Shown one piece after another: positions 23,680 through 37,327 of a DNA stretch of 64,000 bases. Both the position numbers and the translations under genes were made by a program. This DNA is from Thalassotalea_B piscium_A (lineage in GTDB: Bacteria > Pseudomonadota > Gammaproteobacteria > Enterobacterales > Alteromonadaceae), in contig CP186339.1 in assembly GCA_049347715.1 (NCBI GenBank), positions 3,720,001-3,784,000 on the forward strand, given 5' to 3'. The notes below the pieces were generated by a model. The model was not told the DNA's origin, did not search any database, and saw only the letters and a list, made by a program, of their open reading frames with translations. Numbering within the stretch: the first letter of the stretch is position 1; each line of letters opens with the position of its first letter.

Positions 23680-23709
23680 AAAAGCCCGTCACTAGTGTAA
23701 CGGGCTTTT
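23680..23709 (-). terminator. Terminator between the two 5S genes
   Basis: AAAAGCCCGT / ACGGGCTTTT stem, nearly the same as at 23460-23489. It should limit transcription of the second 5S gene unless antitermination allows read-through. Confidence 0.85.
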
Positions 23710-23719
23710 CTAAAGAGAA

Positions 23720-23836
23720 GTCTAGCAATGTCCTACTCTCACATGGGAACTCCCACACTACCATCGGCGCAACTGCGTTTCACTTCTGAGTTCGGAATGG
23801 GATCAGGTGGTACCACAGTGCTATTGTCGCTAGACA
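23720..23836 (-). rRNA. 5S ribosomal RNA, copy 1
   Basis: Complete 117-nt 5S gene directly after 23S. The 5S-plus-terminator segment repeats 220 bp downstream. Confidence 0.96.
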
Positions 23837-23982
23837 AAAAAAGTTAATTTGAAAAGCCAATGTGCTTGCGCACTCGGTCAATACACCCTCGAGCATATTA
23901 ACGCTAAATACCTTAATCTAATTCATTCAGTAACAGAGTACGTGTCTCTATCAAACTTCATACAAACCACTTGGGTGTTGTA

Positions 23983-26872
<2,890 letters not shown>

Positions 26873-27125
26873 ATACAACCCCAAATGGTCTTTCGACAAT
26901 TTAGTACGCCGTGGTGATAAAAAACCACAGCAATTGTAAAGTCTGACATTTTCACGCACTCATAGAGTTACTTGAATTAGATTTTCGTTAATAAGTTACC
27001 TTATTAACCAGCTTGTTCGATGACCGATAAAATCATCTTACTCGCTGTTGGTATCTATCATTATATGTTTGACGCGCGACACGCCATTCACCTAATAAAT
27101 ACCGGTATTTATATCAGCTTTCCAA

Positions 27126-27140
27126 ATTGTTAAAGAGTGC
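27126..27140 (-). promoter_or_regulatory. boxA in the 16S-23S spacer
   Basis: GCACTCTTTAACAAT on the - strand, matching the rRNA antitermination boxA (TGCTCTTTAACA). Confidence 0.8.
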
Positions 27141-27238
27141 AATCTAAGACGCATTCGCTTAAATCGTGGTTTAAAAAACCAAACGTAAATTATTCATTTG
27201 AATACCTTAAGTTTGGTTTCTATTTCTTTTAGAAGAAG

Positions 27239-27314
27239 TGGTGGAGCTAAGCAGGATCGAACTGCTGACCTCCTGCGTGCAAGGCAGGCGCTCTCCCAGC
27301 TGAGCTATAGCCCC
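27239..27314 (-). tRNA. tRNA-Ala (anticodon TGC)
   Basis: 76 nt including CCA; GGGGCTA / TAGCTCC acceptor stem, anticodon loop CTTGCAC with TGC, T-arm GTTCGATC. Second of the two spacer tRNAs. Confidence 0.97.
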
Positions 27315-27382
27315 TCTTTATACTCAAAGAGAGTGGGTAACACATAATTAAAGCAACTTTATTACACAGTAACTGCGTAACT

Positions 27383-27462
<80 letters not shown>

Positions 27463-27578
27463 ATATAAATTGCCCGAAGCTTACATGTTAGGACTTCTTC
27501 TTTACTTTAGTTATCACTGCAATTTGTGTAGACACTCATGAAACTCGAAAGTTTCCATTGAGCCGTTTTACTTCAAGA

Positions 27579-29122
<1,544 letters not shown>

Positions 29123-29332
29123 AAAAATCGTTTGTGTAGGAACAAGTCCTACTGCTCAATGAATTCTGTCGTGTTACCTACCGAAGTAGATAACTACATA
29201 AAACGTACTAATTTATCTCCTAAGAGAAAATTAATACTTATTTGTGTGACATCTTCATTGCGCTGTTTTTGCTACCTAAGTAGCTGGTAAAATCAACATC
29301 AATGTGAGTGCCCACACAAATTGCATGATAAC

Positions 29333-29349
29333 TAATTGTTAAAGAAATT
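29333..29349 (-). promoter_or_regulatory. boxA in the rRNA leader
   Basis: TTTCTTTAACAATTA on the - strand, about 210 bp upstream of 16S; matches the core CTTTAACAA of boxA. Confidence 0.65.
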
Positions 29350-29433
29350 CTTCGACTTACGTGAAGTGAAGAAAAAGTTAAATCGCATTCGTTTAACTTT
29401 ATCGCTGTAGGCCTTGCCTTAAGCGAGATGCGC

Positions 29434-29461
29434 ATTCTACGCACCTGAGTTTTAATGTCAA
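29434..29461 (-). promoter_or_regulatory. rRNA promoter, proximal
   Basis: TTGACA (29461-29456), 16-bp spacer, TAGAAT (29439-29434), then a GC-rich discriminator GCGCATC. Upstream (29462-29500) is a run of A/T tracts that looks like an UP element. Confidence 0.85.
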
Positions 29462-29636
29462 TAGTTTTTTTAAAAAAGTTTTAAAATTTAAAACCGTTTT
29501 CAAACGCTATCAACACGTTTACTAAAGTATTCTCTTTACTAAACGTATTAAAACTCTCACTTGGTCATCCTATTTAAGTGAACTAAGTATTTCCTTACTT
29601 AGTAGCTTCTCAAGTTTCCCTGAAGAAGTGGAGCGC

Positions 29637-29664
29637 ATTCTAACGACTTTACTCAAAGGATCAA
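29637..29664 (-). promoter_or_regulatory. rRNA promoter, distal
   Basis: TTGATC, 16-bp spacer, TAGAAT, then GCGCTCC: same layout as the proximal promoter 203 bp downstream, giving tandem rRNA promoters. Confidence 0.7.
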
Positions 29665-29868
29665 GATCTTTTTTGCACTTTTTGTTTGTTTGCATATATA
29701 TTGAACTAAACGCGAGTTTATTAGCCTAATCACTAGGATCCTTTGTTGATCCTCTGTACATAAACACAGGAGATTAAGTTTTCAATATGCTCTATATTAA
29801 TTCTAGTGTCGATTTTCGACTCAACACAATAATAAGCAACATCCTTAAAATATGTGAGAACAATAATA
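29665..29868. other. Spacer between the rRNA promoters and the helical-repeat gene
   Basis: No gene seen. Contains several GATC sites and an A/T-rich stretch, but no DnaA boxes. It must hold the promoter of the 29869 gene. Confidence 0.5.
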
Positions 29869-30609
29869 ATGAATAAACTAATTATTTTGTTGCTACTTAT
29901 TGGAATAAATTTTCATTGTTATGCGCAAGGTAGCGCAGAGTATAAACAAGATAAGTTAATATCAAGATTATTAAGCCAACAAGTTGATCAACAAATTTCC
30001 TTAGAGAATAGTGTTCGGGCTATTTTATCTCGCTATCCTGAAAAAGTGGATTCTGTTATTCACGCTTCACTTGAACTCTACCCTCATCGCTATAAAGAAA
30101 TTTTAGCTGGTGCAATGAAAGCAGAGCCTGTGCTTGCATGTGAAGTAATCCAAATCTTTCTAGATGAAAAAATAGCAGACCCGCTTGAATTAGTTGCTTT
30201 TGCCATTGAAGCTGAACCCGCTTACGCACAAGAAATAGTTAATATTGTCATGCTTAATAGTCCAGCCATTACTGAAGACATTGTTCACGTGGCTATTAAT
30301 ACTGACCCTGTATTATCTGATTCAATGGTACAGCACACTTTAAATTCTTTTCCTGATAGAGTTATTGAAATATTAACGGGTGCAATAAAAGCATTACCTC
30401 AACAAGTTACCTACTTTGTCCAAGATGCTATAGCTTTATTCCCAGGCATGGGTGAAGAGGTTGTTCAAATGGCTGTCACAAACAGTGCAGATAGAGAAGC
30501 AAGAAACATCGTAAATTCAGCTATTAGTGCCGGTTTGCAAGAAGGAGTAGCAATGGAAGCGGCTATCGCAGGTGGTGCTGATGAGAAATTACTCGTTCAA
30601 GATAATTGA
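29869..30609 (+). CDS. Secreted protein with tandem helical repeats
   Basis: About 246 residues with signal peptide (MNKLIILLLLIGINFHCYAQ, cleavage near CYA-QG). The mature part is built of ~20-residue units around A-I-x(4)-P-x(5)-I-V: RAILSRYPEKVDSVIHASLE, AGAMKAEPVLACEVIQ, AFAIEAEPAYAQEIVNIVML, VAINTDPVLSDSMVQHTLNS, GAIKALPQQVTYFVQDAIA, and so on, about nine in all. Such units form helix pairs stacked as a superhelix, as in HEAT/TPR-like scaffolds. Strongly acidic. Not recognised; periplasmic protein binding is plausible. ATG 29869 is preferred to GTG 29854 because it starts the signal peptide. Confidence 0.75.
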   Translation: MNKLIILLLLIGINFHCYAQGSAEYKQDKLISRLLSQQVDQQISLENSVRAILSRYPEKVDSVIHASLELYPHRYKEILAGAMKAEPVLACEVIQIFLDEKIADPLELVAFAIEAEPAYAQEIVNIVMLNSPAITEDIVHVAINTDPVLSDSMVQHTLNSFPDRVIEILTGAIKALPQQVTYFVQDAIALFPGMGEEVVQMAVTNSADREARNIVNSAISAGLQEGVAMEAAIAGGADEKLLVQDN

Positions 30610-30640
30610 TTCTTAATATTTAACTATCTTCATTCTATGA

Positions 30641-30677
30641 AAAAGGCTTAACAATTTACATTGTTAAGCCTTTTTTT
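30641..30677. terminator. Bidirectional terminator
   Basis: GGCTTAACAAT-TTAC-ATTGTTAAGCC (11-bp perfect arms) with A-run before and T-run after; serves the helical-repeat gene and purD, which converge here. Confidence 0.92.
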
Positions 30678-30710
30678 ATAATTACATTTAGCAATGAATC
30701 TAACGAATGG

Positions 30711-31994
30711 TTATTGTTCTCGTGCAATAGCTCGATAAGCAATATCGGTACGAAACTCCATACCATCCCATGTAATTTCATTAAGAAGTTGGTAAGCAGC
30801 TTTTTGTGCTTCTGTTACATTATTACCTAAAGCTGTTGCACATAATACACGTCCGCCAGCTGTAACAACTTGATCTTCTTTCATGGCAGTACCCGCATGA
30901 AATATTTTACGATCCTCAAGTTTGTTTGTTGCTAAACCATGTATGACATCGCCTTTAGGATAATCACCTGGGTAACCACTAGCAGCAAGGACAACGCCAA
31001 CGGCTGCTCGAGGATCAAAGGTAATCGTAGCTTGATCCAACTTTCCAGCACAAGCGAGTTGGCACAGTTCAACAATATCTGATTGTAAGCGCATCATAAT
31101 AGGCTGTGTTTCTGGATCACCAAAACGACAATTGTATTCAATGACTTTTGGCGTACCATCTGCTGCAATCATCAAGCCGGCATATAAGAAGCCTGTATAT
31201 GGTGCTCCTTCTTTAGCCATACCCTCTACGGTAGGGAATATCACTTCGTCCATAATACGTTGATGTATCTCAGGTGTAACTACTGGTGCTGGAGAATATG
31301 CTCCCATGCCACCGGTATTTGGGCCTTTATCTTCATTATAAGCACGTTTATGATCTTGGCTTGTTGCAAACGGGAGTACATGAGATCCGTCAACCATCAC
31401 AATGAAGCTAGCCTCTTCGCCATCTAAAAATTCTTCAATAACGACACGATGACCCGCGTCGCCAAAGGCATTACCCGCTAACATATCTTTAATAGCTTCT
31501 TCGGCTTCAGATAAGGTTAATGCAACAATAACCCCTTTTCCTGCAGCTAAACCATCAGCTTTAACAACAATTGGCGCACCTTTTTCACGTACATAAGCTA
31601 ATGCAGGTTCAATTTCGGTGAAGTTTTGGTACCAGCCTGTTGGAATATTATTACGTGCAAGGAAATCTTTAGTGAATGCTTTTGACCCTTCAAGTTGAGC
31701 TGCTTTCGCGCTCGGTCCAAAAATCATTAATCCTTCTGCTTGAAAAGCATCAACAATTCCATCAACCAATGGCTGCTCTGGGCCGACTATGGTTAATTCA
31801 ACATTATTATTTTTTGCAAATGTCACTAACGCTGATGTATCACTAACACTAATAGCAAGGTTTTCTAATTTTGGTTCTGATAATGTACCTGCATTACCTG
31901 GGGCAACAAACACTTTATCTACATTTTTCGATTGAGCCGCTTTCCAAGCAAGTGCATGTTCACGCCCGCCACTACCAATAACTAAAACATTCAT
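30711..31994 (-). CDS. purD: Phosphoribosylamine--glycine ligase
   Basis: A 427-residue ATP-grasp enzyme for the second step of purine synthesis. N-terminal GSGGREHALAWKA (7-19), ATP-grasp core GAPIVVKADGLAAGKGV, EEFLDGEEAS and DHKRAYNEDKGPNTGGMGAYSP, metal-binding EYNCRFGDPETQ, and a C-terminal domain. Full length. It lies downstream of purH on the same strand, but a methyltransferase-like gene is inserted between them; many relatives have purH-purD adjacent. Confidence 0.98.
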   Translation of the reverse strand: MNVLVIGSGGREHALAWKAAQSKNVDKVFVAPGNAGTLSEPKLENLAISVSDTSALVTFAKNNNVELTIVGPEQPLVDGIVDAFQAEGLMIFGPSAKAAQLEGSKAFTKDFLARNNIPTGWYQNFTEIEPALAYVREKGAPIVVKADGLAAGKGVIVALTLSEAEEAIKDMLAGNAFGDAGHRVVIEEFLDGEEASFIVMVDGSHVLPFATSQDHKRAYNEDKGPNTGGMGAYSPAPVVTPEIHQRIMDEVIFPTVEGMAKEGAPYTGFLYAGLMIAADGTPKVIEYNCRFGDPETQPIMMRLQSDIVELCQLACAGKLDQATITFDPRAAVGVVLAASGYPGDYPKGDVIHGLATNKLEDRKIFHAGTAMKEDQVVTAGGRVLCATALGNNVTEAQKAAYQLLNEITWDGMEFRTDIAYRAIAREQ

Positions 31995-32067
31995 TAACTA
32001 AATTCCTACGGATTACAAAGCCATTACGTAATAAACATATTGATTATCACGTAATGGGCTGAGGTTT

Positions 32068-32877
32068 TTATTTTACAAATTTTAATGTCATACGATCGCT
32101 TTCACCAATCGCTAGATATTTTTCTTTATCTTTTTCACCTAAACGAAGTGACGGTGGTAATGTCCAAACACCTTTAGGGTGATTAGCTTTGTCTTTAGCA
32201 TTTGCGTTAACTTCGCTACTTGCTGCTAATTTAAAGCCAGCAGCTTTTGCATAATCAATGACTAAAGATTCAGGTACATAACCGGTTCTCATATTGTCTT
32301 TCCAGTTTTGGCTAGCAGGCATTCTATGTTCAACCACACCTAGTACACCACCGCTTTTAAGAGCCTTATAGGCATCTTTGAAAACTTGTTGCATCCCCTC
32401 TTCACCCCAGTTGTGGAGGTTACGAAAGGTAAGAACTAAATCAGCAGTCCCTTTAGGGGCTAATTCACTTTCTTTTTTCGGGACAAAGTCTGTTAATACA
32501 ACTTCACTATAGATAGGGTCACTTGCCAACATTTTAACTAAGCTTTTACGTGAATTACTGTAGTAATTATCTTCGCCCGTATCTGGATAATGTGCGCCAT
32601 AGAGTTTACCCGTTCCTTTTAAAGCAGGTGCAAGTATTTCAGTATACCAACCTCCACCAGGAGTAAGCTCAACAACTGTCATTTTGGGTGTAAAACCAAA
32701 GAACTCGAGCGTTTCTTTAGGATGACGAAATTGATCACGCGCTTTATTAGCCGCTGAACGATGTTCACTATTGATTGCATTATCTAACGCTGAGGTATCA
32801 TCACTAGCCATACAACCAGTAACAACGAAAGCTGCAGATAATACGCCTGCACTAAGAATCTGTTTTATTGAGTTCAT
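32068..32877 (-). CDS. Exported methyltransferase-like lipoprotein
   Basis: About 269 residues from ATG 32877, chosen because GGAAAAA lies 8 bases upstream. A lipoprotein signal (VVTGC, Cys about 22) precedes a class I SAM-methyltransferase-like fold: VVELTPGGGWYTEILAPAL matches motif I, LVLTFRNLHNW motif IV, and ALKSGGVLGVVEHR the strand after it. It resembles the predicted methyltransferase group of COG4798. SAM is not known in the periplasm, so the exported location is odd. It is placed between purH and purD. Confidence 0.78.
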   Translation of the reverse strand: MNSIKQILSAGVLSAAFVVTGCMASDDTSALDNAINSEHRSAANKARDQFRHPKETLEFFGFTPKMTVVELTPGGGWYTEILAPALKGTGKLYGAHYPDTGEDNYYSNSRKSLVKMLASDPIYSEVVLTDFVPKKESELAPKGTADLVLTFRNLHNWGEEGMQQVFKDAYKALKSGGVLGVVEHRMPASQNWKDNMRTGYVPESLVIDYAKAAGFKLAASSEVNANAKDKANHPKGVWTLPPSLRLGEKDKEKYLAIGESDRMTLKFVK

Positions 32878-33036
32878 TTGTTTTTCCATGTTTTTTTATC
32901 GTTTAAGGAAGTTAACACTATTATTACTAATGATAAGAACACCTTTTGCGAAAAAAATGTTCACTAAACGATAAAATACTACCATAAATAGAAAAAGAGC
33001 AGCTAACCTTTTACAATTAACTGCTCCATCACTTCA

Positions 33037-34638
33037 TTAATGGCGGAAATGACGCATGCCGGTAAAGACCATGGCAATATTATGTTCATCTGCTGCGGCA
33101 ATGACTTCGTCATCACGCATAGAACCGCCAGGTTGAATCACTGCGGTGATCCCCGCTTCAGCTGCAGCATCTAAACCATCCCGAAATGGGAAAAATGCAT
33201 CAGATGCCATTACGGAACCTTTTACTTCAAGATTTTCATCAGCAGCCTTGATACCCGCAACTTTTGCAGAATATACACGGCTCATTTGACCCGCACCGAC
33301 ACCAATGGTCATACTATTTTTAACGTAAACAATCGCGTTAGATTTCACATATTTCGCTACTTTCCAGCAAAACTGTAAATCGCGCATTTCATCTTCTGTC
33401 GGTTGACGTTTAGTAACCACTTTTAAATCGCTAGCAGCCACTTTACCTTGATCACGGTCTTGTATTAACAAACCACCATTTACACGTTTATAGTCTAAAC
33501 CTGTAGTTTGTGTATTCCATTGACCACATTCTAATAAACGCACATTAGGTTTAGCGGCAACAATTTGTGCAGCAGCATCGGAAATACTTGGTGCTATAAT
33601 CACTTCCACAAACTGACGTGAAACAATAGCTTCAGCAGTATCAGCGTCTAATTCTCGGTTAAATGCAATAATGCCACCGAATGCTGAGGTAGGATCTGTC
33701 TTATAGGCTAATTCATAAGCGGCTAAAATATTGTCACCAATAGCAACACCACAAGGATTAGCATGTTTAACAATAACACATGCTGGTTCGTCAAATTCTT
33801 TCACGCATTCAAGTGCGGCATCAGTATCGCCAATATTGTTATATGAAAGGGCTTTACCTTGAATTTGGTTAGCCGTTGAAACTGATGCTTCTTCAGGATT
33901 TGCTTCTACATAAAAAGCAGCATCTTGATGGGAGTTTTCACCGTAACGTAAATCTTGTTTTTTGATAAACTGACTATTGACCGTACGTGGAAATTTATTT
34001 TTCTCTTCAAAGTTTGGCGCTGAATTTTCACTACCATAAGCTGGAAGCATTTGACCAAAATAGTTCGCTATCATGCCATCGTAAGCCGCAGTATGTTCGT
34101 AAGCAGCAATAGCTAAATCAAAGCGAGTTGCATAGCTTAATGAGCTATTATTACTATTCATTTCAGCTAACACGCGATCATAATCATGAGCATTAACAAT
34201 AATCGTTACGTCTTTATGGTTTTTAGCGGCGGCACGAACCATAGTAGGTCCACCGATATCAATATTTTCAATTGCATCCGCTAATGAGCAACCTTCTTTA
34301 GCCACAGTGTTAGCAAATGGATATAAGTTAACCACAACCATATCAATCGCATCAATATTATGCGCTTGCATTACCGCTTCGTCAGTACCACGACGCGCTA
34401 AAATTCCACCATGAATTTTCGGGTGAAGCGTTTTTACACGACCATCCATAATTTCAGGATGTCCGGTATGCTCTGACACTTCAGTGACTTTAATGCCATT
34501 TTCAGCAAGTAACTTAGCTGTACCACCAGTAGATAAAATATCTACTCCGTTTTGAGCAAGGCTGCGGGCGAAATCTACAATTCCAGTTTTATCAGAAACA
34601 CTTAATAGTGCACGTTTGATTGGGCGAGGGGTATCCAT
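33037..34638 (-). CDS. purH: Bifunctional AICAR transformylase / IMP cyclohydrolase
   Basis: A 533-residue enzyme for the last two steps of IMP synthesis. N-terminal IMP cyclohydrolase (MGS-like fold: SVSDKTGIVDFARSL, STGGTAKLL, HPEIMDGRVKTLHPKIHGGI) and C-terminal AICAR formyltransferase with LRYGENSHQDAAFY, KHANPCGVAIG, SDAFFPFRDGLDAAAEAGI and IQPGGSMRDDEVI. Full length. Downstream on the same strand lie the methyltransferase-like gene and purD. Confidence 0.98.
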   Translation of the reverse strand: MDTPRPIKRALLSVSDKTGIVDFARSLAQNGVDILSTGGTAKLLAENGIKVTEVSEHTGHPEIMDGRVKTLHPKIHGGILARRGTDEAVMQAHNIDAIDMVVVNLYPFANTVAKEGCSLADAIENIDIGGPTMVRAAAKNHKDVTIIVNAHDYDRVLAEMNSNNSSLSYATRFDLAIAAYEHTAAYDGMIANYFGQMLPAYGSENSAPNFEEKNKFPRTVNSQFIKKQDLRYGENSHQDAAFYVEANPEEASVSTANQIQGKALSYNNIGDTDAALECVKEFDEPACVIVKHANPCGVAIGDNILAAYELAYKTDPTSAFGGIIAFNRELDADTAEAIVSRQFVEVIIAPSISDAAAQIVAAKPNVRLLECGQWNTQTTGLDYKRVNGGLLIQDRDQGKVAASDLKVVTKRQPTEDEMRDLQFCWKVAKYVKSNAIVYVKNSMTIGVGAGQMSRVYSAKVAGIKAADENLEVKGSVMASDAFFPFRDGLDAAAEAGITAVIQPGGSMRDDEVIAAADEHNIAMVFTGMRHFRH

Positions 34639-34768
34639 TGCTTTTTGATTACCTTTAAATTAATTCGTGTTGTCTGGCCTTTGACACATATCCTTGGCGA
34701 GAAACATCCATATCACCGAGTAAAGGTGAAACTACCTAATGTAATAACAGGTTAATACCTTAATACGT

Positions 34769-34793
34769 AAAAAAGCACCCTAGGGTGCTTTTT
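34769..34793. terminator. Terminator between fis and purH
   Basis: AAAAAGCACCC-TA-GGGTGCTTTTT perfect stem; ends the dusB-fis operon. Confidence 0.9.
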
Positions 34794-34819
34794 CATCGCA
34801 GGCATATACCTGCTAAATT

Positions 34820-35107
34820 TTAGTTCATGCCGTATTTCTTCAATTTCTTACGTAAAGTACCACGGTTGATGCCTAGTAAATTAGCAGCTCGCGTTTGGTT
34901 ACCGCGAGTATACTTCATGACTTCTTCAAGCATCGGTGCTTCAATTTCAGAAAGTACAAGGTCGTACATATCATCTACATCATTACCGTTTAATTGTGAT
35001 AAGTAGTTGCTAATAGCAATTTTAGCTTGAGTACGTAATGGTGAAGACTCAGTTTGAGCTTGCAAATTACCAGTAACAAATGGAGATGAAATATTTTGTT
35101 CAAACAT
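34820..35107 (-). CDS. fis: DNA-binding protein Fis
   Basis: A 95-residue nucleoid protein that bends DNA and activates rRNA promoters during fast growth. The C-terminal helix-turn-helix TRGNQTRAANLLGINRGTLRKKLKKY (about 69-94) is almost identical to enteric Fis; the N-terminal beta-hairpin region is more divergent. It follows dusB by 17 bp as in nearly all gammaproteobacteria. The rRNA operon of this window is a likely target. Confidence 0.97.
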   Translation of the reverse strand: MFEQNISSPFVTGNLQAQTESSPLRTQAKIAISNYLSQLNGNDVDDMYDLVLSEIEAPMLEEVMKYTRGNQTRAANLLGINRGTLRKKLKKYGMN

Positions 35108-35124
35108 ATAGTTCAGACTCTTTC

Positions 35125-36090
35125 TTAAGTTAAATTATCAAAATACCTAGTTAATGCGACTAGTTGGTCTTCTGTTGACTCTAGCCCATTAAAAATAGAA
35201 CGAAACTTTTTATCTGGTTCAAGCAATTGCATGTACCAAGATACGTGTTTACGGGCAAATCTTAATCCCATAAAGTCACCATAAAAATTATGTAATTCCT
35301 TTACATGCTCAATTATTATTGAACGCTTCTCGTCCCAAGAAGGTGGCGACATATGTTGCCCTGTTTTCAAAAAATGATTAATTTCTCGAAAAATCCACGG
35401 TTGCCCTTGAGCACCACGACCAACCATAAATGCATCAGCCCCAGTATATTCAAGCACATGTTTTGCTTTTTCAGGGCTAGTAATGTCTCCATTAGCAACC
35501 ACTGGAATAGAAACAGCCTGTTTAATTGCCTTGATGGTGTCGTATTCAGCTTCGCCTTTATAAAAGTCGTTCCGAGTACGTCCATGCACCACTAATGATT
35601 GAATACCATTGTGTTCAGCAATTTTTGCTATTTCTATACCGTTACGAGTGTTTTCACACCAACCAGTACGAATTTTCAATGTAACTGGCACTGAAACAGC
35701 ATCAACAACAGATTTTACAATCTGCTCAACCAACAAGGGTTCTTTTAATAAAGCAGAACCCGCTAGTTTTTTATTTACCTTCTTTGCAGGGCAACCCATA
35801 TTAATATCAATAATTTGCGCGCCATCATTAACATTAACTTGTGCTGCATAAGCTAGCTCTTGCGGATCTGATCCCGCTATCTGTACCGAACGTATACCAG
35901 CAAGCTCGCTATGCCGTGTTCGATGCAATGACTTATCAGTTTTCCATACCTTAGGATTTGCTAGCACCATCTCAGATACAGCTAATCCGGCTCCCATTCG
36001 ACAACAAAGTTCTCGAAAAGGCTGATCAGTAATACCTGCCATTGGCGCTAACATCGCCTGACTCGATAATGAATATGAACCTATTTTCAT
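35125..36090 (-). CDS. dusB: tRNA-dihydrouridine synthase B
   Basis: A 321-residue FMN enzyme that reduces uridine 17 in tRNA. TIM-barrel flavin motifs MAPMAGITDQPFR (14-26), catalytic Cys100 in NMGCPAKKVNKK, and phosphate-binding NGDITSPEKA and GRGAQGQPWIF. Full length. First gene of the dusB-fis operon; the operon promoter should lie in 36091-36270. Confidence 0.97.
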   Translation of the reverse strand: MKIGSYSLSSQAMLAPMAGITDQPFRELCCRMGAGLAVSEMVLANPKVWKTDKSLHRTRHSELAGIRSVQIAGSDPQELAYAAQVNVNDGAQIIDINMGCPAKKVNKKLAGSALLKEPLLVEQIVKSVVDAVSVPVTLKIRTGWCENTRNGIEIAKIAEHNGIQSLVVHGRTRNDFYKGEAEYDTIKAIKQAVSIPVVANGDITSPEKAKHVLEYTGADAFMVGRGAQGQPWIFREINHFLKTGQHMSPPSWDEKRSIIIEHVKELHNFYGDFMGLRFARKHVSWYMQLLEPDKKFRSIFNGLESTEDQLVALTRYFDNLT

Positions 36091-36270
36091 TGCTGTTTTT
36101 TTGAGCTACCTGTCAAAAGGGCGCTAAGTTTACGCGTTTTTTTTTGAATTGAAAAGAATATAAATTGACCAAATGACAGTTTTTTTCATCATTTTGATAT
36201 TGACATTTTGCAAACTATTGATGTGTGCAGATATTAACCAAACAAGAGTTAAAATCTGCACAACTTTTTA

Positions 36271-37152
36271 TTATTTTCTTGTACCAGATAAACGCACCCA
36301 TTCTTCTTGAACAGCAATTTCATCCATATCACACCACTGACCATATTGTTCTTGAAGCTCTGGAGCTTGATTTTCCAATACACCCGACAAAGCTAATAGA
36401 CCTTTATCACCGACAAATTGAATGATCACAGGCGCTAATTCTCTCAAAGGCCCCGCAAGAATATTAGCAACAACAACATCTGCTTTAATATCAGGTTGAT
36501 CTGCAGGTAGAAATAAAGCCAAACGATCTTCAACACCATTGCGCTTAGCATTTTCTTTGCTCGCTTGTAACGCTTGAGGATCTATATCAATACCAATAAC
36601 TTTTTCGGCACCTAATTTTAAAGCGGCTAATGACAGAATACCTGAGCCACAACCAAAATCGACGACTGTCTTACCTTTTAAATCAAGGCCATCTAACCAA
36701 GTTAAACATAGTGCCGTTGTTGGGTGTGTTCCTGTACCAAAAGCTAAACCCGGATCTAACATGACATTCACAGCTTCAGGATCCGGCACATCACGCCAAC
36801 TTGGACAAATCCATAAACGTTCACCAAACTTCATTGGGTGAAAGTTATCCATCCACTCCCTTTCCCAATCTTTATCTTCTAATTGCTCTAACTTATAACG
36901 CATTGCTTCTTTGTCTGGATGGATAGACTGTAAGTAAGCAATTACTTTATCCATATCATGATTGGCATCATACAAGCCCATTACCACAGTATTCTGCCAG
37001 TAAATAACTTCATCCCCTGGTAAAGGTTCATAAATAGGAGTGTCTTTTGCATCAATGAAAGTAACCGCTTGTGAACCGCAAGCCATTAACCAGTCGCTAT
37101 ACTTTTCAGCGTTTTCTTCATTAGCACTTATTCTTAGCTGTATCCAAGGCAT
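36271..37152 (-). CDS. prmA: Ribosomal protein L11 methyltransferase
   Basis: A 293-residue SAM-dependent enzyme that trimethylates L11. An N-terminal L11-binding domain (1-60; starts MPWIQLRISANEENAEKYSD), then the methyltransferase fold with DPGLAFGTGTHPTT, motif I VVDFGCGSGILSLAALKLGA and VVANILAGPL as the catalytic-loop motif. Full length. Located upstream of dusB on the same strand, the usual prmA-dusB-fis order. Confidence 0.97.
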   Translation of the reverse strand: MPWIQLRISANEENAEKYSDWLMACGSQAVTFIDAKDTPIYEPLPGDEVIYWQNTVVMGLYDANHDMDKVIAYLQSIHPDKEAMRYKLEQLEDKDWEREWMDNFHPMKFGERLWICPSWRDVPDPEAVNVMLDPGLAFGTGTHPTTALCLTWLDGLDLKGKTVVDFGCGSGILSLAALKLGAEKVIGIDIDPQALQASKENAKRNGVEDRLALFLPADQPDIKADVVVANILAGPLRELAPVIIQFVGDKGLLALSGVLENQAPELQEQYGQWCDMDEIAVQEEWVRLSGTRK

Positions 37153-37327
37153 GTAATTTGCTCTGCTTTATTTATTCTCTAAAAAATTACCCTAAGTTTA
37201 GCATTACTGGCTTTTTCTCGGTACAGCTTATCTTTAACATTTTAAAAAATATTTGTAATTTTACCCGTCACACGTAATCATCACGATATAATAAAATTAA
37301 CATACGGCTTTCATAGCTAATATATAG

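Noticed and set aside
29640..29830. Replication-origin-like cluster of GATC sites and A/T tracts
   Set aside because: No DnaA boxes and no gidA, mioC or dnaA nearby; the sequence is explained by rRNA promoter surroundings.
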